Below are positions 1 through 8,235 of a stretch of 64,000 bases of DNA, in pieces. Under the pieces are notes generated by a model. That model was not told where the DNA came from and ran no database searches. It was given only the letters and a program-made list of their open reading frames with translations. The position numbers and the translations under genes are program-made. The stretch comes from an uncultured Croceitalea sp. (GTDB taxonomy: Bacteria; Bacteroidota; Bacteroidia; Flavobacteriales; Flavobacteriaceae), in NCBI GenBank assembly GCA_947499565.1, contig CANMOV010000001.1, positions 1,116,001-1,180,000 on the forward strand, given 5' to 3'. Numbering within the stretch: the first letter of the stretch is position 1; the number at the start of each line of letters is the position of its first letter.

Positions 1-1394
1 AAGTTACAGAAGATGAAGTAAAAGCTTTATTAGAAGAAGTAGAATCCGGTGATATTACAGGTTATGAAGATGAAGCTGTTAGAAATGAACTAATTGAGAA
101 AATGCCTGTTGCTGGGGCTATTGCAAAAACTACGAAGAATGACAAGTTAGGTACTACAACATTAGTCTTAAGTAATGGTGCTACATTAACTTATAAAAAG
201 ACAGACTTTAAAAATGATGAAGTACTTTTTAGAGCTTATAGCCCTGGGGGTACGAGTCTTTATTCTGATGAGGATTTTATAGCTACATCATTTGCAAATG
301 GCGGACTTTCACAAGCAGGTATTGGCGGATTATCCCTTACTGATATTAATAAGTTTATGAGTGGTAAAATAGCTAATGTATCGCCTTCAATTGGCGGTTT
401 TAGTGAGAACTTTAGAGGTTCAGCTGCGCCTAAAGATTTGGAAACGCTATTCCAAATGGTACATCTTTACTTTACTTCACTTAATAAGGATGATGAAGCC
501 TACAATTCTTTTATTACAAAGCAGAAAAGCTTTTTGGGTAACTTAATGGCAAATCCACAGTTCTATTTTCAAGATCAAATAGGAAAAATACGCAACGAGG
601 GAAATCCAAGATATACCGGATTTCCTACCGCCGAGAAAATGGATGCTGCTGATTATAATTTAGCATATGAAAAATACCAAGAACGTTTTTCTGATGCTGG
701 AGACTTCCATTATTTTTTAGTTGGCAATGTTGATGAAGCAAAAATTACTGATTTTGCAAAAAAGTATTTAGCTTCTTTACCTGGTAAAAACAGTAATGAA
801 AGTTTTATCCCCACTAAATTTAGAAGAAAAGATACTTTCCAAAAACATGTTGTAAAACGTGGTAAAGACCCCAAAAGTAATGTCTCAATAGTGTGGGAAG
901 AAGAAATACCTTATAATAGTAATACAGCAATGGCAGTTGCTGCTTTGGGTGAGGTTCTAACCATTAAACTAGTTGAAAAACTGCGTGAGGAAGAAGGCGG
1001 AGTATATGGAGTTGGTGCCCGAGGAAGTCTCAGCAAAATTTCATTTTCTAATCTTACATTCAGAATCTCTTTCCCTTGTGGTCCAGAAAACGTAGATAAG
1101 TTAATTTCAGCTGCACTTGCAGAAGTAAAGAAGATAAAGGAGGAAGGTGTTACAGAACAAGATATGGCTAAAGTGAAAGAAACCTATTTAGTTCAACGAA
1201 AAGAAGCAATAAAAACGAACAAGTTTTGGCTAGATAATCTTTTACGTGCTCATCAAGAAGGAAGAGATGCTACTGCGCTTCTTTCATATGAAAACGATGT
1301 AAATGAACTAAATCCAAATGATTTACAACAAGTTGCTAAAAAGTATTTGGATGACAATTATTTCCTTGGAATTTTAATGCCAGAGTCTGAGTAA
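1..1394 (+). CDS. M16 family metallopeptidase, C-terminal part (5' end outside window)
   Basis: The reading frame is open from base 3, before the first in-window ATG at 102, so this is the 3' part of a longer gene cut by the window edge. The visible ~464 residues match the C-terminal half of an M16 (pitrilysin/insulinase-like) protein: a processing-peptidase-like segment around LVEKLREEEGGVYGVGARGS and the following beta-alpha core. The zinc motif HxxEH is not in the visible part and would lie upstream. In Bacteroidota such ~900-residue M16 proteins are usually periplasmic. A terminator-like hairpin follows the stop. Family assignment is confident; substrate unknown. Confidence 0.85.
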   Translation, partial: VTEDEVKALLEEVESGDITGYEDEAVRNELIEKMPVAGAIAKTTKNDKLGTTTLVLSNGATLTYKKTDFKNDEVLFRAYSPGGTSLYSDEDFIATSFANGGLSQAGIGGLSLTDINKFMSGKIANVSPSIGGFSENFRGSAAPKDLETLFQMVHLYFTSLNKDDEAYNSFITKQKSFLGNLMANPQFYFQDQIGKIRNEGNPRYTGFPTAEKMDAADYNLAYEKYQERFSDAGDFHYFLVGNVDEAKITDFAKKYLASLPGKNSNESFIPTKFRRKDTFQKHVVKRGKDPKSNVSIVWEEEIPYNSNTAMAVAALGEVLTIKLVEKLREEEGGVYGVGARGSLSKISFSNLTFRISFPCGPENVDKLISAALAEVKKIKEEGVTEQDMAKVKETYLVQRKEAIKTNKFWLDNLLRAHQEGRDATALLSYENDVNELNPNDLQQVAKKYLDDNYFLGILMPESE

Positions 1395-1414
1395 GTAAAA
1401 AGTGTTTAAGACAA

Positions 1415-1440
1415 AAAAGGTCATCCATTGATGGCCTTTT
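1415..1440 (+). terminator. Probable intrinsic terminator after the M16 gene
   Basis: A hairpin with 10-bp arms (AAAAGGTCAT / ATGGCCTTTT, one G-U pair) and a 6-nt loop ends in TTTT, 21 bases after the stop codon. Its last four bases are shared with the next inverted repeat. Confidence 0.6.
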
Positions 1441-1469
1441 GGATATGCGTTATTAACGCATATCCAAAA
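1437..1469. repeat. Perfect 33-bp palindrome (16-bp arms around one T)
   Basis: TTTTGGATATGCGTTA is followed by T and by its exact reverse complement. It overlaps the last four bases of the preceding terminator and lies 75 bases upstream of sodC. It can form a long AT-rich cruciform or a second hairpin in the transcript. Function unknown. Confidence 0.85.
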
Positions 1470-1543
1470 GGAACAATCCCTAAAATCATTGACACTGTAG
1501 ATATATTCAGTAAATTAGTGCCAAACCTAAAAAAACACTTATA

Positions 1544-2131
1544 ATGAAAAAATTAATTGTTCTTCCTTTAGCTCTTTTGTTAGTTACAGCATTTAGCTGC
1601 AAGGAAGTCAAAAAAGAGACTGAAAATGCTTCAGAGGAAGTGGAAGAAGCTGCAGAAACAGTTATAAAAGAGGTTCAAGTGGAATCAATCAAGTTTCAGA
1701 TGGAACCAAAAAATGATAGCGGTATTTCTGGTGAAGTAACTTTTACGGAAGAAAATGGTGAAGTAAAAATGATGGCTTCGCTATCTGGTTTAACCGAAGG
1801 TGAACATGCTATTCATATTCATGAAAAAGCGGATTGCTCTTCAGCCGACGGTAAATCAACTGGCGGTCATTGGAATCCTACATTTCAACCTCATGCAAAA
1901 TGGGGAGCTGAAGGTGGTTATCACAAAGGAGATATCGGTAACTTTGATGCAGATGCAGAAGGTAATGCAACTGTGGAGTTTGAAACAGCCGAATGGTGTA
2001 TTGGATGTGACGATGAAACTAAAAACATTGTTGGAAAAGCAGTAATCGTACATCAAGGTGTAGATGATTTTACTTCACAACCAAGTGGAGCCGCGGGCGC
2101 TAGGGTTGCCTGCACAGGTATTATTGAATAA
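1544..2131 (+). CDS. sodC: Lipoprotein Cu/Zn superoxide dismutase
   Basis: Dismutates superoxide in the periplasm or at the membrane. A lipobox ending FSC puts the lipidated cysteine at residue 19, followed by a Glu-rich linker to about residue 42. All metal ligands are visible: H91 and H93 (HIH), H109, H117, H127, D130 and H170. C98 and C190 fit the structural disulfide, and R187 fits the active-site arginine in the RVAC motif. The 195-residue length is normal for a bacterial SodC with a lipoprotein linker. It is flanked by terminators on both sides and so is probably monocistronic. High confidence. Confidence 0.95.
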   Translation: MKKLIVLPLALLLVTAFSCKEVKKETENASEEVEEAAETVIKEVQVESIKFQMEPKNDSGISGEVTFTEENGEVKMMASLSGLTEGEHAIHIHEKADCSSADGKSTGGHWNPTFQPHAKWGAEGGYHKGDIGNFDADAEGNATVEFETAEWCIGCDDETKNIVGKAVIVHQGVDDFTSQPSGAAGARVACTGIIE

Positions 2132-2143
2132 TCTATTGTACAA

Positions 2144-2177
2144 AAAAAAAGGCTTTCTAACGAGAGCCTTTTTTTAT
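2144..2177 (+). terminator. Intrinsic terminator after sodC
   Basis: An A-rich left arm ending AGGCT pairs with AGCCT followed by a run of T. The stem has a 10-nt loop and begins 13 bases after the sodC stop. The TATATTTG at 2175-2182, just beyond, resembles a Bacteroidota -7 element for the sigma-factor gene, although no good -33 is visible. Confidence 0.8.
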
Positions 2178-2195
2178 ATTTGAGTCTGTATCGCT

Positions 2196-2726
2196 ATGGA
2201 ATTAGAGGAACTCATACAAAAATTTCAGAAGAAGGAGATTTCTGCCTTTGAAAAACTGTATGAAATGTATTCTGAGAATATTTTGGGCGTTATTAATACC
2301 ATTGTAAAAAATCCCGAAAGGGCTCAAGAAATTTGCCAAGATGTGTTTATAAAAGTCTGGGATAAGGCAGATACTTATAATCCAGCTAAGGGTCGTTTTT
2401 TTACATGGATTTTAAATATAGCTCGCAATGCTGCAATTGATGAAGTGCGTTCAAAATCATTCAGGCAACAAAAGAGAAACCTAAGCGCAGATTACTTCGT
2501 AGGTATGTTAGAGGATAGCGAGGACTTACAAAGCAAGGTAGATACCATTGGTCTTAAAAAACTAGTGGCCAATCTAAAAGAAAAATGTGTTCAATTAATT
2601 AGCTTACTATATTTTCAAGGTTTTACTCAAAAAGAAGCAGCGGAAGAATTAAATATCCCAATAGGGACTGTAAAAACGCGTAATAGAAGTTGTATTTCTC
2701 AAATACGAGAAAATATGAATATATAA
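2196..2726 (+). CDS. ECF-type RNA polymerase sigma factor
   Basis: A 176-residue sigma-70 family protein with region 2 (about residues 10-90, including the RAQEICQDVFIKVWDKADTY stretch and the FFTWILNIARNAAID helix) and region 4 (about 115-172, with a FTQKEAAEELNIPIGTVKTR helix-turn-helix). It directs core polymerase to a small regulon. The stop codon abuts the next ATG, which encodes a membrane anti-sigma factor, the usual pairing for the SigK/RskA-like group. The inducing signal cannot be read from sequence. The redox neighbours (sodC, cysteine hydrolase) hint at a stress role, which is inference. Confidence 0.93.
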   Translation: MELEELIQKFQKKEISAFEKLYEMYSENILGVINTIVKNPERAQEICQDVFIKVWDKADTYNPAKGRFFTWILNIARNAAIDEVRSKSFRQQKRNLSADYFVGMLEDSEDLQSKVDTIGLKKLVANLKEKCVQLISLLYFQGFTQKEAAEELNIPIGTVKTRNRSCISQIRENMNI

Positions 2727-3518
2727 ATGGATATAGAAAAATACATAGCATCTGGTATCTTGGAGCTTTATGTTGCAGGTGTGCTCTCTGAGAAAGAAAA
2801 CTTAGAGGTGCATGGCTATGTTCAAAAATATCCAGAAATTAAAACTGAAGTTGAAGCTATTGAAGCTGCAATGCTTGCTTTAACGGAAAAATCTTCCCAA
2901 GGTTTATCCAACAATAGTTTTGAAAGCATTAAATCAAAAATTGGAAAAGCAGTACCGTTGCAACCACATGCAGTTAAAAGAACACCTTGGTCTAGTTATT
3001 TAGGTTGGGCAGCATCTATACTATTTGCTATTGGATTGCTTTGGCTGTATATGGAAAATGACAAGTTGAAATCAGAAATTGAAATTACAGAACAAGAAAA
3101 ACAGACGCTTGAAGAGCAAATACTAAATGCCAGAGAAGAAGTTGCCGGAACTTCAACCATTTTAGATCAACTTCGCGATAAAAATGTTACTGTTATTGCA
3201 CTTGATGGGCAAACAGTATCCCCAACATCTTTTGCAAAAGCGTATTGGAATACCAAAGCACAAAAGGTATTTATAGATGCCCAAGGGCTACCAGAGCCAC
3301 CACAAGGATTTACCTACCAAGTATGGTCTCTTAAGTTAGACCCATTAATACCAACCAGTGTTGGGCTTTTAGATAACTTTACTAGTAATACTAATCGTGT
3401 TTTTGAATTACCAAATGCAAATGAAACTGAGGCATTTGGAATCACCTTAGAGCCAGAAGGTGGCAGTGAATCCCCTACTCTAGAACAATTATACACATTA
3501 GGTGCGATAGCCTCATAA
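2727..3518 (+). CDS. Anti-sigma factor, RskA-like
   Basis: A 263-residue protein with a cytoplasmic N-terminus that should bind the adjacent sigma factor, one transmembrane helix around residues 92-110 (YLGWAASILFAIGLLWLYM), a short coiled coil at about 111-140, and a C-terminal domain resembling the anti-sigma-K factor RskA C-terminal domain (the YWNTKAQKVFI and TYQVWSL stretches are typical). It holds the ECF sigma factor at the membrane until a signal arrives. It starts on the base after the sigma-factor stop and ends two bases before the next gene, so all three are probably one transcript. Confidence 0.9.
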   Translation: MDIEKYIASGILELYVAGVLSEKENLEVHGYVQKYPEIKTEVEAIEAAMLALTEKSSQGLSNNSFESIKSKIGKAVPLQPHAVKRTPWSSYLGWAASILFAIGLLWLYMENDKLKSEIEITEQEKQTLEEQILNAREEVAGTSTILDQLRDKNVTVIALDGQTVSPTSFAKAYWNTKAQKVFIDAQGLPEPPQGFTYQVWSLKLDPLIPTSVGLLDNFTSNTNRVFELPNANETEAFGITLEPEGGSESPTLEQLYTLGAIAS

Positions 3519-3520
3519 TT

Positions 3521-4093
3521 ATGAATTTAGTAAATAAAAAACCTGCATTGCTTCTAATAGATATTCAAAAAGGTTTTGAAAATGAAACCCACTGGGGAGG
3601 GAATAGAAATAATAAAGATGCAGAAGCAAAATGTGCATTGCTATTAGATAAATGGCGTAGGCTTAACTTACCCGTTTTTCATATCATGCACGGGTCTAAA
3701 AACCCTAATTCTCCATTACATCCTTCAAAGCCAGGCTTTGAATTACATGATTTGATAAACCCCAATAGTGAGGAACCTATAATCGTAAAAGATGTAAACA
3801 GTGCTTTTATAGGGACAGATTTAGAGCAACGGTTGAAATCTAAGAACATTTCTACTTTGGTTATCGTAGGATTAACTACCAATCACTGTATCTCCACTAC
3901 CACTAGAATGGCCGGTAATCTTGATTTTGAAACTATTTTAATTTCTGATGCTACCGCAACTTTTGACAGAATTGGATTAAATGGAGAACTATTTGACGCA
4001 GAAGTTATACACCAAACTGCACTTGCAAGCTTAAATGAGGAGTTCGCTAAAGTAATAGATACCGATACGCTATTATCTAAGTTGGACCAATAG
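3521..4093 (+). CDS. Isochorismatase-family cysteine hydrolase
   Basis: A 190-residue alpha/beta hydrolase of the isochorismatase/nicotinamidase superfamily. The catalytic triad is visible as D14 (LLIDIQ), K90 and C123 (TNHCISTT), with the usual cis-peptide neighbourhood just before the cysteine. Substrates in this superfamily range from isochorismate to nicotinamide and ureidoacrylate, and sequence alone does not decide. It follows the anti-sigma gene by two bases and may belong to the regulon of the sigma factor. It has no signal peptide, so it is cytoplasmic. Confidence 0.9.
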   Translation: MNLVNKKPALLLIDIQKGFENETHWGGNRNNKDAEAKCALLLDKWRRLNLPVFHIMHGSKNPNSPLHPSKPGFELHDLINPNSEEPIIVKDVNSAFIGTDLEQRLKSKNISTLVIVGLTTNHCISTTTRMAGNLDFETILISDATATFDRIGLNGELFDAEVIHQTALASLNEEFAKVIDTDTLLSKLDQ

Positions 4094-4135
4094 AAAAGAA
4101 AACCTTTAATTGATAATTTTTAGTATTTTTCACCC

Positions 4136-4321
4136 ATGAATATAAAGAAAATTTTTGGCTCAGTGCTAACACTGGCAGGTATCGGCGGTTTAATTTACAC
4201 TGCTATTTTGTATGGGAATAATAGTGAAAACACTAGAGCTATCGTTATTTATGGTGTTTTGGGAGTTTTATTTTTCTTTTCAGGTATTGGATTGATACGT
4301 AATACTTCTAAAAAAAGCTAG
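4136..4321 (+). CDS. Small two-helix membrane protein
   Basis: A 61-residue protein with two predicted transmembrane helices, about residues 8-26 and 36-54, separated by a short polar loop (NNSENTRA) and followed by a basic tail. I do not recognise a named family. It is codirectional with the sigma/anti-sigma/hydrolase group 42 bases upstream and faces the VOC gene tail to tail. Confidence 0.65.
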   Translation: MNIKKIFGSVLTLAGIGGLIYTAILYGNNSENTRAIVIYGVLGVLFFFSGIGLIRNTSKKS

Positions 4322-4324
4322 CAG

Positions 4325-5317
4325 CTACAAATCTTTTTTTCTGCGGTGAATCTTCATCGCTTTTACAATCCAGTTTGGCAATGGTTTTCCTGGATTTCGT
4401 TTTTTTAGGTTGATGTAAATCCCTAGCTTTTTTACAATAGGTACTTTATGGGTTTCTACCAATTCTATTAAAGTACCATCTGGATCTTCTATATATCCAA
4501 AGCGACCGGATGCTTCACCCATATCAAAACTGTTAGCACTATCCACAGTAAACGGATATCCCATTAATTCTGAGGCTTTTTTAAGCGCATCTATTCCAGC
4601 TACATCAAAACATAGATGAATATATCCCAAATCACCCCACCATCTATTCTTATAAATTGTATTAGGAGTTCTATCTAAAGCTTGGACAAGTTCAAGTACG
4701 CAAGGACCTAAAAGTTTTCCAAAACCACCCTTTTCTGTTGCACTACGTGAAAGCAAAACCCTTCTTAACTTAGTAGTGCCCCCATGTATCATTTCTAACT
4801 CTTTAAAGGTTCCTATGCTATCGGATTTAATGATATCAAAGCCAAAAAGCCTTTTGTAAAATGATAAGGACTTTTCCATATCTGAAACACCAATGACTGC
4901 TCCCATTACACCTCCTTGACCATTATTGGATTTACAAAATGTATAATCATCTCTTACAATTTGAACCCAATTATTCCATGGATCTTGTAAAAAAGCATTC
5001 GCTACCTTATTAGAACTACGCAATTTCATCATATTAATACCCAAGTCTCCCAAGTTAAAGTTTGGATATTGAGGTACTGGGGTTCTATCAACAAATTGCC
5101 ATATTTCTAGCCCACCACCACCTACCAAATTCATGGAAAGTAACGCATACCTATTCATGATTTCATCATTGGTGTATTCTGTCATCAATTTAGCTTCAGA
5201 CTTATCTTCAAAAACCAAAATATCAAAGCCTAAATTATTCTTATACCAATTATATACGGCCTTGGCATCTGTAACTCCTATACCTATTTGTTGAATGCCA
5301 TTTATGATATAACTCAA
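4325..5317 (-). CDS. VOC (glyoxalase/dioxygenase superfamily) protein with two domains
   Basis: A 330-residue protein containing two glyoxalase-fold (vicinal oxygen chelate) modules, about residues 8-125 and 132-290. The second module has the features of a metal-binding VOC site (YIHLCFDV, then DPDGTLIELVE near residue 285). The first has QIGIGVTD and LEIWQF. The family includes glyoxalase I, extradiol dioxygenases and epimerases; substrate not predictable. Its start overlaps the stop of the upstream glycosyltransferase gene by 4 bp, so the two are translationally coupled. Confidence 0.85.
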   Translation of the reverse strand: MSYIINGIQQIGIGVTDAKAVYNWYKNNLGFDILVFEDKSEAKLMTEYTNDEIMNRYALLSMNLVGGGGLEIWQFVDRTPVPQYPNFNLGDLGINMMKLRSSNKVANAFLQDPWNNWVQIVRDDYTFCKSNNGQGGVMGAVIGVSDMEKSLSFYKRLFGFDIIKSDSIGTFKELEMIHGGTTKLRRVLLSRSATEKGGFGKLLGPCVLELVQALDRTPNTIYKNRWWGDLGYIHLCFDVAGIDALKKASELMGYPFTVDSANSFDMGEASGRFGYIEDPDGTLIELVETHKVPIVKKLGIYINLKKRNPGKPLPNWIVKAMKIHRRKKDL

Positions 5318-6033
5318 ACCTCTTGTGTGCTATTTTGATACGGTAAACGTAATAATCGATTGTGTAATCTTTTCAATTTTTCTGGAGCATAACCGCATTT
5401 AAAAAGAAATACAAGTAAAAAATTAGTTAGGTTAACTCTTAAATAGGAGTTGTTGTTATACTTTCTAGAAGAGACAACTAAATCATTTTTCACAATGCTA
5501 TAAGGCACCTTTCTAGCTTTCATTCTTCTGAAAAACTCAAAATCTTCCATTAACACATGTTTTTCATCAAAACCGTCTAGCTCATCAAAAATTGCTTTTT
5601 TAATAAAAAGACATTGATCTCCTCCGCCAGTAAATATGCCATCCTTTGAAGTGAAAAATGAGTTTAACCTTAAAAAGAAGTTCTCTTTATCAAACTTATA
5701 AGAGAAAAAGCCTGCGTCGTAACCATTCTCGATAGTTTGCTCAATATCCTTAAAAAATCCATTGGGTGGTTTTACGTCTGCATGTAAAAAAACTAAGGTT
5801 TCACCCTTTGCGGATGCTGCACCATTATTCATTTGAACTGCACGTCCTTTTTTAGTACAGCTGAGGTACTTGAGTATTTTAAACCCATTTATTTTTTCAG
5901 AATTATCTGTTGTGTCTTTAGACAGACAAACCAAAACCTCAACGTCATATCCTTCTGCCAAACCCGATAATTTAGGTATTAGCTTTTCTAGATTCTCCTT
6001 TTCATTATGTGCAGGAACTACAACGCTAATCAT
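5314..6033 (-). CDS. Family 2 glycosyltransferase (TIGR04283-like)
   Basis: A 239-residue GT-A glycosyltransferase without membrane helices. It starts with the nucleotide-binding MISVVVPAHNE strand, has HADVKPP as the DxD-like metal motif near residue 92, GGGDQCLFIKK, and an LMEDFEFFRRMK motif near residue 160 that provides the catalytic acid. Length and the GRAVQMN motif resemble the rSAM/selenodomain-associated transferase 2 group, whose acceptor is unknown. The 4-bp overlap with the VOC gene suggests a two-gene operon. Confidence 0.88.
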   Translation of the reverse strand: MISVVVPAHNEKENLEKLIPKLSGLAEGYDVEVLVCLSKDTTDNSEKINGFKILKYLSCTKKGRAVQMNNGAASAKGETLVFLHADVKPPNGFFKDIEQTIENGYDAGFFSYKFDKENFFLRLNSFFTSKDGIFTGGGDQCLFIKKAIFDELDGFDEKHVLMEDFEFFRRMKARKVPYSIVKNDLVVSSRKYNNNSYLRVNLTNFLLVFLFKCGYAPEKLKRLHNRLLRLPYQNSTQEV

Positions 6034-6173
6034 AGAATAGTTTACTTTGAGCTACTTACGAAGTTTAACCCTTAAAGGTTTGAAAAAGTCTTATGAAAGA
6101 TTAGTTTACATTTAGCGACAAAACCTTTGATCGGTATTTTCCGTAGATACAAGCGAATCTAATAAGAATAAAA

Positions 6174-6962
6174 ATGAAACATAATGTAATCACCTTACTT
6201 TTTTTAGTCTTTCTAAGTTGCTGCAAAGTACAAGAGGCTCCATTTAAAAGTTCTGGTATAGCAAGCACAGATTTTAATAGGTTATCCGAACAGTTTCTAG
6301 AATTCGCAAGAGATGGAAAAGATACAAAGGCTATTCAAGAACAACTAGCCAATACCACAATTAAGAAATTAAGTAATGCATTGAAAACTGATGAACAAAA
6401 ATTTGCTTTCTGGATTAATATTTACAACGCTTATATACAAGTAATTTTAAAAGAAGATCCCGAATATTATGATGACAGAAGGGATTTCTTCTCTAAAAAA
6501 CAAATAACAATAGCGGGCGAAAACGTTGCTTTTGCAAAAATTGAACACGGTATCATTAGAAAATCACAATGGGATATAGGTCTGGGCTACTTTAGAACTT
6601 GGTTTCCGGATAAATTTGAAAGAAAGCTTCGTGTAAAAGAACGAGATTTCCGTATCCATTTTGCCTTAAATTGTGGCGCAAAAGACTGCCCACCTGTTGC
6701 TATCTATACCCCAAAGCGTATTAAAGAACAGTTAGAAAAGGGAACTGAGGCTTATTTAAAAAGAACCTCTGATTATGATATTACCAAAAATGAAGTAGCA
6801 GTAACATCATTATTCAGCTGGTTTAGAGGTGATTTTGGAGGGAAAAGTGGTGTTAAAAAAATATTGAAAAGACAAGGTGTCATTAAGGACACCAAAGGTG
6901 TAAACTTAGTATATAAAAACTACGATTGGACACTTGATTTGGACAACTTTATTGATTTATAA
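6174..6962 (+). CDS. DUF547 lipoprotein
   Basis: A 262-residue lipoprotein with an LSCC lipobox at residues 15-18. The DUF547 domain spans about residues 50-225, with the family signature FAFWINIYNAY near residue 80 and the FALNCGAKDCPPV segment near 165 that contains a conserved HFALNCG cysteine motif. The biochemical function of DUF547 is not established; homologues are exported proteins of bacteria and also occur in plants. It converges on the barrel gene downstream with only two bases between stops. Confidence 0.85.
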   Translation: MKHNVITLLFLVFLSCCKVQEAPFKSSGIASTDFNRLSEQFLEFARDGKDTKAIQEQLANTTIKKLSNALKTDEQKFAFWINIYNAYIQVILKEDPEYYDDRRDFFSKKQITIAGENVAFAKIEHGIIRKSQWDIGLGYFRTWFPDKFERKLRVKERDFRIHFALNCGAKDCPPVAIYTPKRIKEQLEKGTEAYLKRTSDYDITKNEVAVTSLFSWFRGDFGGKSGVKKILKRQGVIKDTKGVNLVYKNYDWTLDLDNFIDL

Positions 6963-6964
6963 AA

Positions 6965-8068
6965 TTAAAACGCCTCCCGTATTGTAAAATATAGGTTACC
7001 CCCTTCGGCGGCATATCCGTAATCTACCCGAATACGTATGCCGTCTTTTTTATTAATGATGTAGCGTAATCCTAATCCACCGGCATTTCTATATTTATTA
7101 GTAAAAAGGTCGTTAAAAGTGGGTGCAACAGTACCTGTGGATGCGAAAGCTACTCCTCCAAACCGACCTGCTATTGGGAACCGATATTCAGTGGCAAAAC
7201 TCAGTTCGGCATTGTCTTGGTATCGTCTATCATTAAAGCCTCTAGTGCGGTTAGAGCCAAGCCTATTAAAATCGTAAAAAGGAGTTCCTTCTCCATTGTT
7301 CGCAACAAAAAGGTTAGTAGCCAAAACTTGCCTTCCTTTTATTTTTTGGTAAAACCTATTATCCAAACTAAATTTTGAATACGAAAACGAGGAACCTAAA
7401 AACTCAGCGGCTGTAAAAAAACCACCCTGAATAAAGAACCCTTTTGTAGGGTAAAAAATGTGGTCTCTAGAATCATAAAACGCTTGTATTCCAATATTAG
7501 AAACAGTTCCACCACCATCTTTACCAATAACATCTGAGGCTTCTAAAATTCCTCCTTCTGTAACACCTAGGTTGGAAAAAATATCTAGCTCATATCCTAT
7601 TCCCAATGAGATGTTAGGCAAAACTTCTCTTAAAATTGAAAATCGGAATCGTGGGAAGGTCACCTCATAGATCTCAAAATCTTCTTCTAAAGAATTAATA
7701 CCAACTCCGTAGAAATTATAGAAGTATTTATAAAATCCTAATTCTCCAACTATACGCCATTTTTCATTATCCCAATATAGTTCATAGGGAGCAAAAATTA
7801 ATAGTTGATTTTTTGTGGTATAGCTTATAGCCAACTGCGCAGAAGATGGCCTGCTTAATTCTGGTTCTGCATTAAATTTAAAAGTGGCTATTCCAAGAGC
7901 TCCATAGCCCAGTCCTGTTTCGGGTAAATAAAATAATACAGGTAAGGCAGTTAAATCGAAATCCTTAATTAAATTCTCTTTTGTAACTATAGTGTCCTTT
8001 TGGCTGAAAATTGTATTGCAAAAAAGTAATACGATCAAGCTAAGACTACTTAAAAATGGACATCTCAT
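6965..8068 (-). CDS. Omp85/BamA-TamA-type outer-membrane barrel protein
   Basis: A 367-residue protein with a signal peptide (cleavage near FSQ-KD at residues 21-23) and a bacterial surface antigen (D15) barrel that fills most of the rest: alternating aromatic strands, the GIQAFYDSRDHIFYPTKGFFI strand characteristic of this fold near residue 195, and a terminal AF. It lacks POTRA repeats, so it is more like the short Omp85-related surface antigens of Bacteroidota than BamA proper. Likely located in the outer membrane; substrate unknown. Confidence 0.85.
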   Translation of the reverse strand: MRCPFLSSLSLIVLLFCNTIFSQKDTIVTKENLIKDFDLTALPVLFYLPETGLGYGALGIATFKFNAEPELSRPSSAQLAISYTTKNQLLIFAPYELYWDNEKWRIVGELGFYKYFYNFYGVGINSLEEDFEIYEVTFPRFRFSILREVLPNISLGIGYELDIFSNLGVTEGGILEASDVIGKDGGGTVSNIGIQAFYDSRDHIFYPTKGFFIQGGFFTAAEFLGSSFSYSKFSLDNRFYQKIKGRQVLATNLFVANNGEGTPFYDFNRLGSNRTRGFNDRRYQDNAELSFATEYRFPIAGRFGGVAFASTGTVAPTFNDLFTNKYRNAGGLGLRYIINKKDGIRIRVDYGYAAEGGNLYFTIREAF

Positions 8069-8133
8069 CTAGACAAGTTACACATCTCTATTCAATTATT
8101 TGAATCTGAGCTTTCAGAATCTATATAACAAGT

Positions 8134-8165
8134 AAAAAAGCTCTCATACTTAAGTAAGAGAGCTT
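8134..8165 (-). terminator. Intrinsic terminator after the TPR lipoprotein gene
   Basis: On the minus strand an AAGCTCTC arm pairs with GAGAGCTT, closing on a nested TACTTAAGTA palindrome, and is followed by a run of six T. It sits 70 bases past the stop of the gene at 8236. Confidence 0.8.
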
Positions 8166-8235
8166 CTAAAAACAACTAAACATCCTCTAAAGGATTTCAT
8201 CAACCAAACACGAAAACTGTATAGCGTGTTATTAT

